From NCBI RefSeq assembly GCF_031020795.1, contig NZ_JAVHJP010000001.1, positions 842,751-906,750 on the forward strand: a stretch of DNA of 64,000 nucleotides, written 5' to 3'. A program made the position numbers and the translations under genes. This DNA is from Hydrogenophaga pseudoflava (GTDB lineage: Bacteria; Pseudomonadota; Gammaproteobacteria; Burkholderiales; Burkholderiaceae_C). The notes beneath the pieces were generated by a model, which ran no database searches, had not been told where the DNA came from, and worked only from the letters and a program-made list of their open reading frames with translations. Below are positions 38,438 to 46,393 of this stretch, in pieces (position 1 is the stretch's first letter; every line of letters starts with the position of its first letter).

Positions 38438-39430
38438 TCACTGTTGACTGAAATAGGGAATGAAGATCTGGTTGGCCTGCGGCCCCACCTCGCGCACCCA
38501 TTCGCGCGCGAAGCGCTCGCCCATGCGGACCAGGGTGCCGCGCAGCAGGGTGGGCGTGGGTTCGACCTGGATGCCGTTGCGCGCCAGCGCTTGCGCGGAC
38601 TGGAGCGCGGCCGTCTCCGCCGCGGCCCAGCCGCGCTGCTCGGCCTGCTGCGCCAGCTCGGCCAGCGTCTTGCGGACGGCGGGGTCGAGCGCCTGGTGGG
38701 CGCCGTGGTGGACCATGACCAGGTTCTTGGGCATCCAGGCGTTGAGGTCGTAGAAGTGGCGCATCCAGCGCCACACCTGTTGCTCCACACCGGTCACCGA
38801 CGAGGTGATCATGCTGTCGATGCGGCCGCTCTCCAGCGCCTGGCCGACCTCGGCCATCGGCACCTCCACCGGTTCGGCCTCCAGCATCTCGGCGATGCGC
38901 CGCGTGGTGGCGTTGTAGGTGCGCATGCGACGGCCGCGGAAGTCCGAGGCGCTGCGCACGGGCTCGGTGCAGTACAGGCCCTGCCCCGGCCAGGGGGCGG
39001 TGTACAGCGGTACCAGGCCTGCCGGCGCCAGCGCCTTTTCAACCACCGGCCGCTGCACTTTCCACAGCCGGAGTGCATCGTTCATGTGGCGGGTCATGAA
39101 CGGAATGGCGTCGGCACCGCACACCGGCCAGGTGCCGGCCATGGTGGTCATGATGCATTCGCCGGCCTCGGGCTGGCCGGCCGCCACGGCCTCGGGAATC
39201 TTGGCCAGCGGCACCCGCCTGCCCTCGGCCGCCACGGTCCAGCGCAGCGCGCCCCCGGTGGCCTGCTCGACCGCGGTGCCCAGCCACGCCAGCGTGGTGG
39301 CGTGGTAGCCGTCGGCCTTGTACCCGGTGGCCACGGTCCAGGCCGCCGGTGCGGCCGCGAGGGAACGGCGGGCGGTGCTCCACCCTGCCAGGGCGGCCGC
39401 GAGGGCCACCGGCATGTTGCGTCGGCGCAT
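38438..39430 (-). CDS. TRAP transporter substrate-binding protein, DctP family (second copy)
   Basis: The protein has 330 residues from the ATG at 39430, which follows an AGGAGA site. The signal peptide covers about residues 1-28. The DctP pattern includes [32 protein letters not shown] (ligand-binding Arg in MRTYN) and [15 protein letters not shown]. It would bind a carboxylate in the periplasm. It shares these motifs with the other DctP in the same cluster (VPWPGQSLYSTKPV, MRAYNPATSRIAQL), so both probably bind similar acids. It sits 8 bp upstream of the oxoprolinase. Confidence 0.9.
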   Translation of the reverse strand: MRRRNMPVALAAALAGWSTARRSLAAAPAAWTVATGYKADGYHATTLAWLGTAVEQATGGALRWTVAAEGRRVPLAKIPEAVAAGQPEAGECIMTTMAGTWPVCGADAIPFMTRHMNDALRLWKVQRPVVEKALAPAGLVPLYTAPWPGQGLYCTEPVRSASDFRGRRMRTYNATTRRIAEMLEAEPVEVPMAEVGQALESGRIDSMITSSVTGVEQQVWRWMRHFYDLNAWMPKNLVMVHHGAHQALDPAVRKTLAELAQQAEQRGWAAAETAALQSAQALARNGIQVEPTPTLLRGTLVRMGERFAREWVREVGPQANQIFIPYFSQQ

Positions 39431-39471
39431 GGGAGTCTCCTGGGTCGGAACGGACGGGAGGGCGGCGGGGA

Positions 39472-40767
39472 CTACTGCATCAGGCCGGGCAGCCAGGTCA
39501 CGGTGCCGGGCACCAGGTACACGAACAGCACGAAGGCGCACATCAGCCAGAACAGCGGCATGGACACCCGGGCGATCCAGGTGATCTCGCGCTTGGTCAG
39601 CCCCTGGATCACGAACAGGTTGAAACCGACCGGGGGCGTGATCTGCGCCATCTCCACCACCAGCACGATGAAGATGCCGAACCAGATCAGGTCGAAACCG
39701 GCCGCCTCCACGGTGGGCAGCAGCACGGCCATGGTCAGCACCACCATGGAGATGCCGTCGAGGAAGCAGCCCAGCACGATGAAGAAGATCACCAGCATCA
39801 CCATCAGCGCGAAGGGCGAGAGCCCCAGGCCGCCGATGAACTCGGCCAGGTGCCTGGGTAGGCCAATGAAGCCCATCGAGAGCGTCAGGAACGAGGCGCC
39901 CGCCAGGATCAGGCCGATCATGCAGTAGACCCGCGCGGCGGAGGCCAGGCCGTCGACGAGCGCCTGGCGCGAGAGCGACCCCTCAATGGCCGAGAGCGCC
40001 AGCGAGCCCGCCACGCCCAGTGCCGCCGCCTCGGTGGCGGTGGCCACGCCCGAATAGATCGAGCCCAGCACCAGCCCGATCAGGGCCACCACCGGCAGCA
40101 GGTGGCGCCCTTCGTAGAGCTTCTGCTTGAGTGTCAGCGCGGCATCGGCGGCCGGGATCTGATCGGGGTGCCGCAGCGCCCAGAACACGATGTAGCCCAT
40201 GAACAGCAGCGCCAGCAGGATGCCCGGAATCACGCCCGCCATGAACAGCTTGGCGATCGAGACGTTGGCCGCCACCCCGTAGACGATCATGATGATGGAC
40301 GGCGGGATCAGCAGGCCCAGGGTGGCCGCGCCCGAGAGCGTGCCGACCGCCAGCCGGTCCGGGTAGCCGCGCTTGTCCAGCTCGGGCAGGGTGATCTTGC
40401 CGATGGTGGCGCAGGTGGCGGCCGACGAGCCCGAGACGGCCGCGAAGATGGTGCAGCCGATCACGTTGACGTGCAGCAGGCGCCCGGGCAGGCGGTTGAG
40501 CCACGGTGCGAGACCGCGGAACATGCCCTCGGCCAGCCTGGAGCGGAACAGGATCTCGCCCATCCACAGGAACAGCGGCAAGGCGGTCAGTGTCCAGCTG
40601 GTGGTGCTGCCCCAGATGGTCAGCACCATGGCGTCGCCCACCGGGCGTTCGGTGAAGAACTGCATCGCGACCACCGCGACGCCGAGCAGGGACAGGCCGA
40701 TCCACAGGCCGGAGCCCAGGACCACCAGCATGAAGACGATCAGGAGCAGCGCGATCAAGGCATCCAT
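39472..40767 (-). CDS. TRAP transporter large membrane subunit, DctM family
   Basis: The protein has 431 residues from the ATG at 40767, with about twelve hydrophobic helices. Clear family motifs are WGSTTSWTLTALPLFLWMGEILFRS near the start, CTIFAAVSGSSAATCATIGKITLPEL (about 105-130) and FEMAQITPPVGFNLFVIQG-like text near residue 380 (here VEMAQITPPVGFNLFVIQG). It is the sodium- or proton-driven transport core. It follows dctQ by 10 bp and precedes the second dctP by 41 bp. Confidence 0.95.
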   Translation of the reverse strand: MDALIALLLIVFMLVVLGSGLWIGLSLLGVAVVAMQFFTERPVGDAMVLTIWGSTTSWTLTALPLFLWMGEILFRSRLAEGMFRGLAPWLNRLPGRLLHVNVIGCTIFAAVSGSSAATCATIGKITLPELDKRGYPDRLAVGTLSGAATLGLLIPPSIIMIVYGVAANVSIAKLFMAGVIPGILLALLFMGYIVFWALRHPDQIPAADAALTLKQKLYEGRHLLPVVALIGLVLGSIYSGVATATEAAALGVAGSLALSAIEGSLSRQALVDGLASAARVYCMIGLILAGASFLTLSMGFIGLPRHLAEFIGGLGLSPFALMVMLVIFFIVLGCFLDGISMVVLTMAVLLPTVEAAGFDLIWFGIFIVLVVEMAQITPPVGFNLFVIQGLTKREITWIARVSMPLFWLMCAFVLFVYLVPGTVTWLPGLMQ

Positions 40768-40777
40768 GGGCGCCTCC

Positions 40778-41293
40778 TCATTCGACCCGCGCCGCTTCGC
40801 CGGCCGGTGCGTGCCTGAAGAATGCCCGCCCGGCCAGATGGCTGGCGGTGGCGTCGAGACAGGCCAGCGCCAGCCCCGCAGCACCGATGGCCATGCTCAG
40901 CTGGGGCAACCACAGGGGCGTGGCGTCCATGGTCTGCGCGATGTCGTGGGTGGTGCGGGACAGCCACACCAGCCGCGCGCATGCCCAGGCCAGGAACAGG
41001 CTCAGGGCGCTGGCCGCGACCAGGCTCCAGACCTGCAGCGCACCCCGCCACCGTCCGGACACCTTCTCCATCAGCAGGGTGACGCGGATGTGTTCGTTGC
41101 GCTGGAAGGTGGCGGGAAGGGCCAGGAACAGCGCGGCGGCGATGGCATAGCCGGCGTAGCCGTCCAGCCCCTGCACGTCCCAGTGCAGCTGGCGGGCCAG
41201 CACCCCGAGCGCGATGATGCCGAAGGTCGCGGCCAGCCCGAGCATGGCCAGCCACGCCAGGGTGGCGTAAAACGAATCCAGAAGGCGTCTCAT
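40778..41293 (-). CDS. TRAP transporter small membrane subunit, DctQ family
   Basis: The protein has 171 residues with four hydrophobic helices (about 12-34, 45-65, 85-108, 128-150). The motif RNEHIRVTLLMEKVS between helices 2 and 3 is typical of DctQ. It pairs with DctM to form the membrane part of the transporter. It lies 6 bp downstream of the first dctP. Confidence 0.92.
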   Translation of the reverse strand: MRRLLDSFYATLAWLAMLGLAATFGIIALGVLARQLHWDVQGLDGYAGYAIAAALFLALPATFQRNEHIRVTLLMEKVSGRWRGALQVWSLVAASALSLFLAWACARLVWLSRTTHDIAQTMDATPLWLPQLSMAIGAAGLALACLDATASHLAGRAFFRHAPAGEAARVE

Positions 41294-41299
41294 GGCGGT

Positions 41300-42292
41300 T
41301 CAGGGCTTCTGGAAAGCGTCGATGATGGCCTTGCCGTCGACTCCCGCCGTGGCCAGCCAGTCGGCGGTGAGCTTGTCGCCGATGGCCTTGAAGTCCTTCT
41401 TCAGCGTCGGGCTCGGGTCGGCCAGCTTCATGCCTTTGGCGGTCAGCGCCTTCTGGTACTCGGTGTCCTTGGCCTCGCTGAGTTTCCAGCCGCGTTCCTG
41501 GGCTTCGGCGGCGGCCTTGAGCAGCACCTCCTGCGTGGGTTTGTCCAGCGCGTCGAAGGTTTTGAGCGACACCACCACCGCGTTCTTGGGCAGCCAGGCG
41601 TTGACGCGGTAGAAGTACTTGACGCTTTCGTAGAGCTTGCTTTCCACGCCGCTGGCGCTGCTGGTGAGGAAGTTCTCCACCGTGCCCGTGGCGAGCGCCT
41701 GGCCGAGTTCGGCCAGCTGGATGGTGGTGGGCTGCGCGCCGGCCAGCTGGGCGATGCGCGAGGTGGCCGGGTTGTAGGCGCGCATCTTCGTGCCCTTGAG
41801 ATCCGCCACCGACTCGACCGGCTTGGTGCTGTAGAGGCTCTGGCCCGGCCATGGGACGGTGTAGAGCAGCTTCAGGCCCTGGCTGGCCAGCAGCTTCTCC
41901 ATGTAGGGGCGTTCGATCTGCGCGAGCCTGCGAGCCTCGGCGTAGCTGTCGGCCAGGAAGGGCAGCGAGTCGGTGCCGAACAGCGGGTTCTCGTTGCTGT
42001 GGCCCGAGAGGATGAACTCGCCGGCCTGCACCTGGCCGGTCTGCACCGCGCGCTTGATCTCGTTGGCCTTGTAGAGCGATGCACCCGGATGCAGGGTGAT
42101 CTTGAGCTTGCCGCCGGTGGCCTTGTCCACCTCGTTGACAAAGGTCTGCAGGTTCTCGGTCTGGAAGCTGCCGACCCCGTAGGCGGTGGGCAGGTCCCAT
42201 TTGGCGGACGACTGGGCCAGTGCGTGCGTGCCGGTGACCAGCAGCACCAGGGCGGCGCTGGCGCCGAGCAGGGTTCGTTTGGAGATGAGCAT
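41300..42292 (-). CDS. TRAP transporter substrate-binding protein, DctP family (first copy)
   Basis: The protein has 330 residues from the ATG at 42292 (MLISKRTLLGASAALVLLV), preceded by GAGGAA. The signal peptide ends near ALAQS (about residue 25). Motifs VPWPGQSLYSTKPV, MRAYNPATSRIAQL and YRVNAWLPKNAVVV match DctP proteins and are shared with the second copy downstream. Bordetella pertussis DctP6 and DctP7, two related receptors, are known to bind pyroglutamate, so that ligand is the best guess here. Confidence 0.9.
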   Translation of the reverse strand: MLISKRTLLGASAALVLLVTGTHALAQSSAKWDLPTAYGVGSFQTENLQTFVNEVDKATGGKLKITLHPGASLYKANEIKRAVQTGQVQAGEFILSGHSNENPLFGTDSLPFLADSYAEARRLAQIERPYMEKLLASQGLKLLYTVPWPGQSLYSTKPVESVADLKGTKMRAYNPATSRIAQLAGAQPTTIQLAELGQALATGTVENFLTSSASGVESKLYESVKYFYRVNAWLPKNAVVVSLKTFDALDKPTQEVLLKAAAEAQERGWKLSEAKDTEYQKALTAKGMKLADPSPTLKKDFKAIGDKLTADWLATAGVDGKAIIDAFQKP

Positions 42293-42330
42293 GTCGGTTC
42301 CTCGTGGGGGTGGGTTGAAAAGTGGCCGGG

Positions 42331-43152
42331 TCATCCCAGGCCGAGTTGGTCGTTGAGGCGGTCGGTCACCAACATGCAGCCGGGGGCATGGGTGACGCAG
42401 AACGCGGGCTTGGACGCCGCGATGGCGGCCTGGGGTGTGACGCCGCAGGCCCAGAACACCGGCAGCTCGTCGGGCATGACCTCGACCGCATCGCCGTAGT
42501 CCGGGCGGGACAGGTCGCTGATGCCGATCAGCGACGGGTCGCCGATGTGCACCGGTGCGCCGTGCACCTCCGGCACACGGGAGGTGATCTGCACCGCCCG
42601 GATCGCGTCCGCCGCCTTGAGCGGGCGCATCGTCACCACCATCGGCCCCTGGAACGGGCCGGCGCGGCGGGTCGGGATGTTGGTCCTGAACATCGCCACG
42701 TTGCGGCCCTGTTCGACATGGCGCAGGCGGATGCCGGCGGCCAGCAGACCGTGCTCGAACGAGAACGAACAGCCCAGGGCGAACACCACCAGGTCGTCCC
42801 GCCACACGGCGGCGAGATCGGTGGGCTCGTCGACCACCACGCCGCTCTGCCACACGCGGTAGCGGGGCAGGTCGGTGCGGATGTCCAGGTCGTGGCCCAG
42901 TTCGGTCAGGCGGTACTGGCCCGGCTCGCCCACGGCCAGCAGCGGACAGGGCTTGGGGTTGCGCTGGCAGTAGCGCAGGAAGTCGTCGGCCAGGGCCTTG
43001 GGCAGGATGGCGAGGTTGGCCTGCACATGGTGGCGGGCCAGACCGCTGGTGTGCCCGGTCAGTTGGCCCGAGCGCGCCGCCAGGCGCACGTCCAGCGCGC
43101 TGGAGTTCTCATGCAGGTGTGTCGGAACGGTGCTGGTCATGTTGGATGTCAT
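42331..43152 (-). CDS. DUF1445-family protein (putative hydro-lyase / D-glutamate cyclase family)
   Basis: The protein has 273 residues from the ATG at 43152; an ATG four codons on (43140) is also possible. Conserved text includes [52 protein letters not shown] and [17 protein letters not shown]. The family includes a domain of mammalian mitochondrial D-glutamate cyclase, which makes 5-oxo-D-proline from D-glutamate. With an oxoprolinase and a TRAP uptake system in the same run of genes, the same chemistry is likely. It is the first gene after the LysR regulator. Confidence 0.86.
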   Translation of the reverse strand: MTSNMTSTVPTHLHENSSALDVRLAARSGQLTGHTSGLARHHVQANLAILPKALADDFLRYCQRNPKPCPLLAVGEPGQYRLTELGHDLDIRTDLPRYRVWQSGVVVDEPTDLAAVWRDDLVVFALGCSFSFEHGLLAAGIRLRHVEQGRNVAMFRTNIPTRRAGPFQGPMVVTMRPLKAADAIRAVQITSRVPEVHGAPVHIGDPSLIGISDLSRPDYGDAVEVMPDELPVFWACGVTPQAAIAASKPAFCVTHAPGCMLVTDRLNDQLGLG

Positions 43153-43258
43153 CGGCCATGGGTGAATGGCGCGGATTCTGGGCATTGCGCCCGGATTCAT
43201 CCAACGAGAAATTTGCGCGCGACATCATCGAAAAAATCGATGACCTGATCGAGTGCGC

Positions 43259-43279
43259 GTTTACCCTGTCAAGGTAAAC
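43259..43279. promoter_or_regulatory. Inverted repeat GTTTACC-N7-GGTAAAC, likely LysR operator with -35 element
   Basis: Two perfect 7-bp arms (43259-43265 and 43273-43279) are separated by 7 bp. On the - strand the centre reads TTGACA, a perfect -35 hexamer pointing to the DUF1445/TRAP/oxoprolinase genes that start 107 bp further on. The form (arms ending in T and A, partial dyad) fits a LysR-type operator, and a lysR gene stops 23 bp away. No good -10 hexamer is obvious, which would fit an activator-dependent promoter. Confidence 0.68.
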
Positions 43280-43301
43280 CCTAGGCACCGGCACGGTGCA
43301 T

Positions 43302-44198
43302 TCAGGGCTTTGTTCGGGTGCCTGAGGACCTCAGATGCGCGGTGGCCGAGGCCAGCAGCGACTCCGTCAGCGTGCTGGTGGGGTCCTCGCGGTAGCTGGC
43401 ATGGATGGGCAGTGGCGCCAGCGCCGGCGCGCCCGGCAAGGCCCGCAGAGGCGAGCGGTGGGCGAGCGCGGTCAGCACCTCGCTGGGCAGGGTGGCCACC
43501 CCGAAGCCCGCCTCGACCAGCTGCACCATGGCGGAGATCGACGAGATGGTGTGGATGCGGGGCGTGGGCGTTTCGTCGCCCTGGAACAGCTCCAGCAGCG
43601 CCTGGTGGGGCTGCGATCCGCGCTGGAAGGTCAGCAGTTCCAGGCAGGCCAGGTCGTTGAGCCGGTAGCGCCGGGCCCGGTGCATCTCCTGGTTGCCGAC
43701 AAAGGACATCTGCATGGCCGGCAAGGCCACCGAGCGCAGGCCCGCGTCGTTGGCGGGAATGGCCGCAAACACCAGATCCAGCGCGCCACGGCGCACCTGG
43801 TCGACCAGCACCGGCGAGGTTTCCACCGTGAGCTCGAACGCGAAGTCGGGTTGTTCGGCCCGCATCCGGACCAGCCACTGCGGCAGCCAGCTGTGCACCA
43901 CCGACTCGATGGCGCCGATGCGCACCGTGACCATGCCACTGCTGTTGTGGCCCATGGCTTCCTTGATCTGGCGCTGCATCGCCAGCAGCTGCTGCGCCAG
44001 CGTGTGGAAGCGCTGCCCCGCGATGGTGAGGCGGAACTGCTTGTCGCGCCGGTCAACCAGCACCGTGCCCAGCTCCTCCTCCAGCGCCGAGATGCGGGCC
44101 GAGAGCGCGGACTGGGTGATGTGCAGCTTCTGGGCGGCCCGGGTCACGCTGCCCAGGGAGACGGCCCAGTGAAAGGCTTCGACGAATCGCAGGTTCAT
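43302..44198 (-). CDS. LysR-family transcriptional regulator
   Basis: The protein has 298 residues. The winged helix-turn-helix is at about residues 1-60 (FHWAVSLGSVTRAAQKLHITQSALSARISALEEELGTVLVDR), followed by the effector domain. It lies directly upstream of, and in the same direction as, the DUF1445/TRAP/oxoprolinase genes, with a gap of 149 bp that contains a good operator. I infer that it controls that operon, with pyroglutamate or D-glutamate as possible effector. It starts 35 bp after the methyltransferase gene of the flagellar cluster. Confidence 0.92.
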   Translation of the reverse strand: MNLRFVEAFHWAVSLGSVTRAAQKLHITQSALSARISALEEELGTVLVDRRDKQFRLTIAGQRFHTLAQQLLAMQRQIKEAMGHNSSGMVTVRIGAIESVVHSWLPQWLVRMRAEQPDFAFELTVETSPVLVDQVRRGALDLVFAAIPANDAGLRSVALPAMQMSFVGNQEMHRARRYRLNDLACLELLTFQRGSQPHQALLELFQGDETPTPRIHTISSISAMVQLVEAGFGVATLPSEVLTALAHRSPLRALPGAPALAPLPIHASYREDPTSTLTESLLASATAHLRSSGTRTKP

Positions 44199-44233
44199 GG
44201 GGCCGGATCATGCGCCAACCGGCGCCCGCCCGC

Positions 44234-45016
44234 TCACTCCTTCTCGGACGGCGCGTGCATGTGGGTGCCGAAGTAGTGGCTCATGCGGAACAGGGTCTCG
44301 GTGCGCTTGTAGAAGATGATGTACTTCTTGCGCGGGCCGCCGCGCGTCAGGCCCACTTCGGGCGTGCGGAAGTCGACGAAGCAGCCGTGGTCGGCCGCCA
44401 CCTTGATCAGCGACAGCGGCGTCCAGTAGGCCACGTGGCCGGGCACGAAGGGGTACTGGTGGAACGTGATATTGGTGCCGTCGTAGATGTTGGAGCTGCA
44501 GATCAGGATGCCGTCGTCCTTGACCAGGCGCAGCAGCGATTCGAAGTGCGCCACCGGTTCGGTGAAGTGTTCGATCACCTCGGAGGCGATGACCACGTCC
44601 GATGGCGTGGCCTCGGCGATGGGCTCGAAGTTCTCGGCTTCCTGCATGTTCTCCAGGTCCACCAGCTTGGTCTGCACCTCGGGATAAGCGCGCTTGACCC
44701 AGAGGTGGTCGGTGTTCAGGCCCGAGCCGAAGAAGCTGACGCTGGCGTTGTGCTTGCCCACGATCTCCATGCCCATCTCGGCCATGTAGAACTCGCGCCC
44801 CGGGCGCTCGTCGTTGGCGTTGCGCAGCTCGCGCAGTGTGGCCTCGGACGACTGCCGCGCGATGACCTTGGCGTAGTGGCCCAGGTTCTCGGGGTAGCGG
44901 ATCAGGCCGCAGGAGCGGCACTGGTGGCCGCGCATGGTCTTGCCTTTGTACGGCTTGACGCTGCAGGTGTGGGCAACGATGTCTTCTTCACCGCCACAGA
45001 CGGGGCATTGGCTCAT
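44234..45016 (-). CDS. Zinc-knuckle class I SAM-dependent methyltransferase in the flagellar cluster
   Basis: The protein has 260 residues from the ATG at 45016 (MSQCPVCGGEEDIV); an ATG four codons earlier (45028) is possible. N-terminal cysteine pairs CPVCGG and CRSCGLIRYPE (about 4-37) suggest a zinc knuckle. The methyltransferase part has FFGSGLNTDHLWV in the place of motif I and DVVIASEVIEHFTEP as the later motif. This layout is common in glycan-modifying methyltransferases. It is the last gene of the run that starts at flhB and follows the IspD-SDR fusion by about 36 bp. Methylation of a polyol-phosphate or of flagellin is inferred from position only. Confidence 0.8.
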   Translation of the reverse strand: MSQCPVCGGEEDIVAHTCSVKPYKGKTMRGHQCRSCGLIRYPENLGHYAKVIARQSSEATLRELRNANDERPGREFYMAEMGMEIVGKHNASVSFFGSGLNTDHLWVKRAYPEVQTKLVDLENMQEAENFEPIAEATPSDVVIASEVIEHFTEPVAHFESLLRLVKDDGILICSSNIYDGTNITFHQYPFVPGHVAYWTPLSLIKVAADHGCFVDFRTPEVGLTRGGPRKKYIIFYKRTETLFRMSHYFGTHMHAPSEKE

Positions 45017-45052
45017 GGGGTTCTCCACGGTTCAGGATGAGAGGTTGCGGTG

Positions 45053-46393
45053 TCAGACGCGGGCGATGACGCCCGTGTCGCTGGAGCTGAGCAGCTTGGC
45101 CGAGGCCAGCGCCACTTCGTAGGGGCTGAGCAGGGTGCGTTGGTCCTCGCCCGCGAAGTTGCTGCGGCGCATGCCGGTGTCGGTGCGGCCGGGCACGATG
45201 CAGTTGACGCGGATGCCGTCGTCCTTCCACTCGTCCGACAGCGCCTGCGTCAGGTTGACGATGGCCGCCTTGCAGGCCGAGTAGGCCGAGTAGTCGGCGC
45301 GGCCGCGGGTGAACGACGAGGAGGAAAACTGCAGCAGCATGCCTTGCGACTCCTTGAGCGGCGCGTGGGCGCACTGCGCGACGTTGAGCGAACCCAGCAG
45401 ATTCACCGACACCTGCTGCGCCACGTCAGCGGGCGACTGCTGCTCCAGCGGGCTCTTGATCAGCAGGCCGGCGGCGTTGACCACGTGGTCGATGCGGCCC
45501 CACTCCTTCATCAGGCGCTCGAAGGTGTCCTCGACCTGGTCGTGGTCGGCGATGTCGCAGCCGGTGCGGCGCGAGACGCTGTGCACCGTGCTGCCGGCCT
45601 CTTCGAGGATCTGCACGATGGCCTTGCCGATGCCGGCGCTGCCGCCGAACACCACCGAATGCTTGCCCTTGAGGTCCAGGCCGTTGAGGTTGGGCGCCAG
45701 CTGCTGCTGGCGGATGCGGAACAGCTCGTCGGCCAGCACCAGGTCCACCGAGTCGGTGATCTTGATGTTCTCGGAACTGCCCTTGACGATGCGCACCTGG
45801 CCCATGGGGTGGCAGGCCATGTAGATGCCGCAGTCGTCGGTGAACTCGCCCATCTTCTCGGGGCCGATCTCTTCGTAGCTCTTGACCAGCGCGCCGTACC
45901 GGAAGCCCTGCGGCGTCTGGCCGCGGTAGATGTGGTCGCGCTTGGGAATGTTCTGGATGAAGCCGTCGCGCTCGACGATGATGGTGTCGCTGGTCTTGAT
46001 GGCCACGTCCACCGCCTCGTGCGATTCGAGCGCGTCCACCACGTCGTGGATGATCTGGTGGCTCAGGAACGGGCGCGCCGAGTCGTGCAGGATCACGTTC
46101 TTCGGCGGGTCCGCGCGCAGGTACTTCAGGGCCGCCCAGGCCGAGGCCTGGCGCGAGGAACCACCCACGATCACTTCGGCCCGGGTGTCCCTGAACAGCT
46201 TGCGCGCCATCTCCAGCGCATCGGCCGGCACCGTGATGACGATGCGGGCCTCGGGCGCGTAGCTGTGCAGGGCGTCGAAGCTGTGCTCCACGATGGTCTT
46301 TCCGGCCACGCGGATGAACTGCTTGGGAATCGGGGAGTCGAGCCGGGTGCCGCTGCCACCGGCGAGCAGGACAAAAGCGAAGTCGTTCATCAC
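45053..46393 (-). CDS. Bifunctional IspD-like cytidylyltransferase and SDR reductase (Bcs1/Acs1-like, predicted CDP-ribitol synthesis)
   Basis: The protein has 446 residues. Residues 1-235 are an IspD-like nucleotidyltransferase: LLAGGSGTRLDSPIPKQF (9-26), DSARPFL (about 104) and GQTPQGF (about 158). Residues 240-446 are a short-chain dehydrogenase with GGSAGIG (250-256) and catalytic Y371-SAC-K375. The same domain order occurs in Haemophilus influenzae Bcs1/Acs1, which reduces ribulose 5-phosphate and activates it to CDP-ribitol. A free-standing IspD for isoprenoids would lack the SDR half. It overlaps the LicD-like gene by 4 bp, so the two are coupled. Confidence 0.85.
   Translation of the reverse strand: MMNDFAFVLLAGGSGTRLDSPIPKQFIRVAGKTIVEHSFDALHSYAPEARIVITVPADALEMARKLFRDTRAEVIVGGSSRQASAWAALKYLRADPPKNVILHDSARPFLSHQIIHDVVDALESHEAVDVAIKTSDTIIVERDGFIQNIPKRDHIYRGQTPQGFRYGALVKSYEEIGPEKMGEFTDDCGIYMACHPMGQVRIVKGSSENIKITDSVDLVLADELFRIRQQQLAPNLNGLDLKGKHSVVFGGSAGIGKAIVQILEEAGSTVHSVSRRTGCDIADHDQVEDTFERLMKEWGRIDHVVNAAGLLIKSPLEQQSPADVAQQVSVNLLGSLNVAQCAHAPLKESQGMLLQFSSSSFTRGRADYSAYSACKAAIVNLTQALSDEWKDDGIRVNCIVPGRTDTGMRRSNFAGEDQRTLLSPYEVALASAKLLSSSDTGVIARV

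Noticed and set aside
34920..38447. Open frame of 1175 codons on the + strand
   Set aside because: It lies exactly opposite the 5-oxoprolinase gene, is very rich in His, Gly, Arg and Val, and has no recognisable domain. It is a GC-rich antisense shadow.
45053..46393. Housekeeping IspD of the isoprenoid pathway
   Set aside because: The fused SDR domain with a complete active site and the partner LicD-like gene fit CDP-polyol synthesis better. A separate ispD-ispF pair would be expected elsewhere in the genome.
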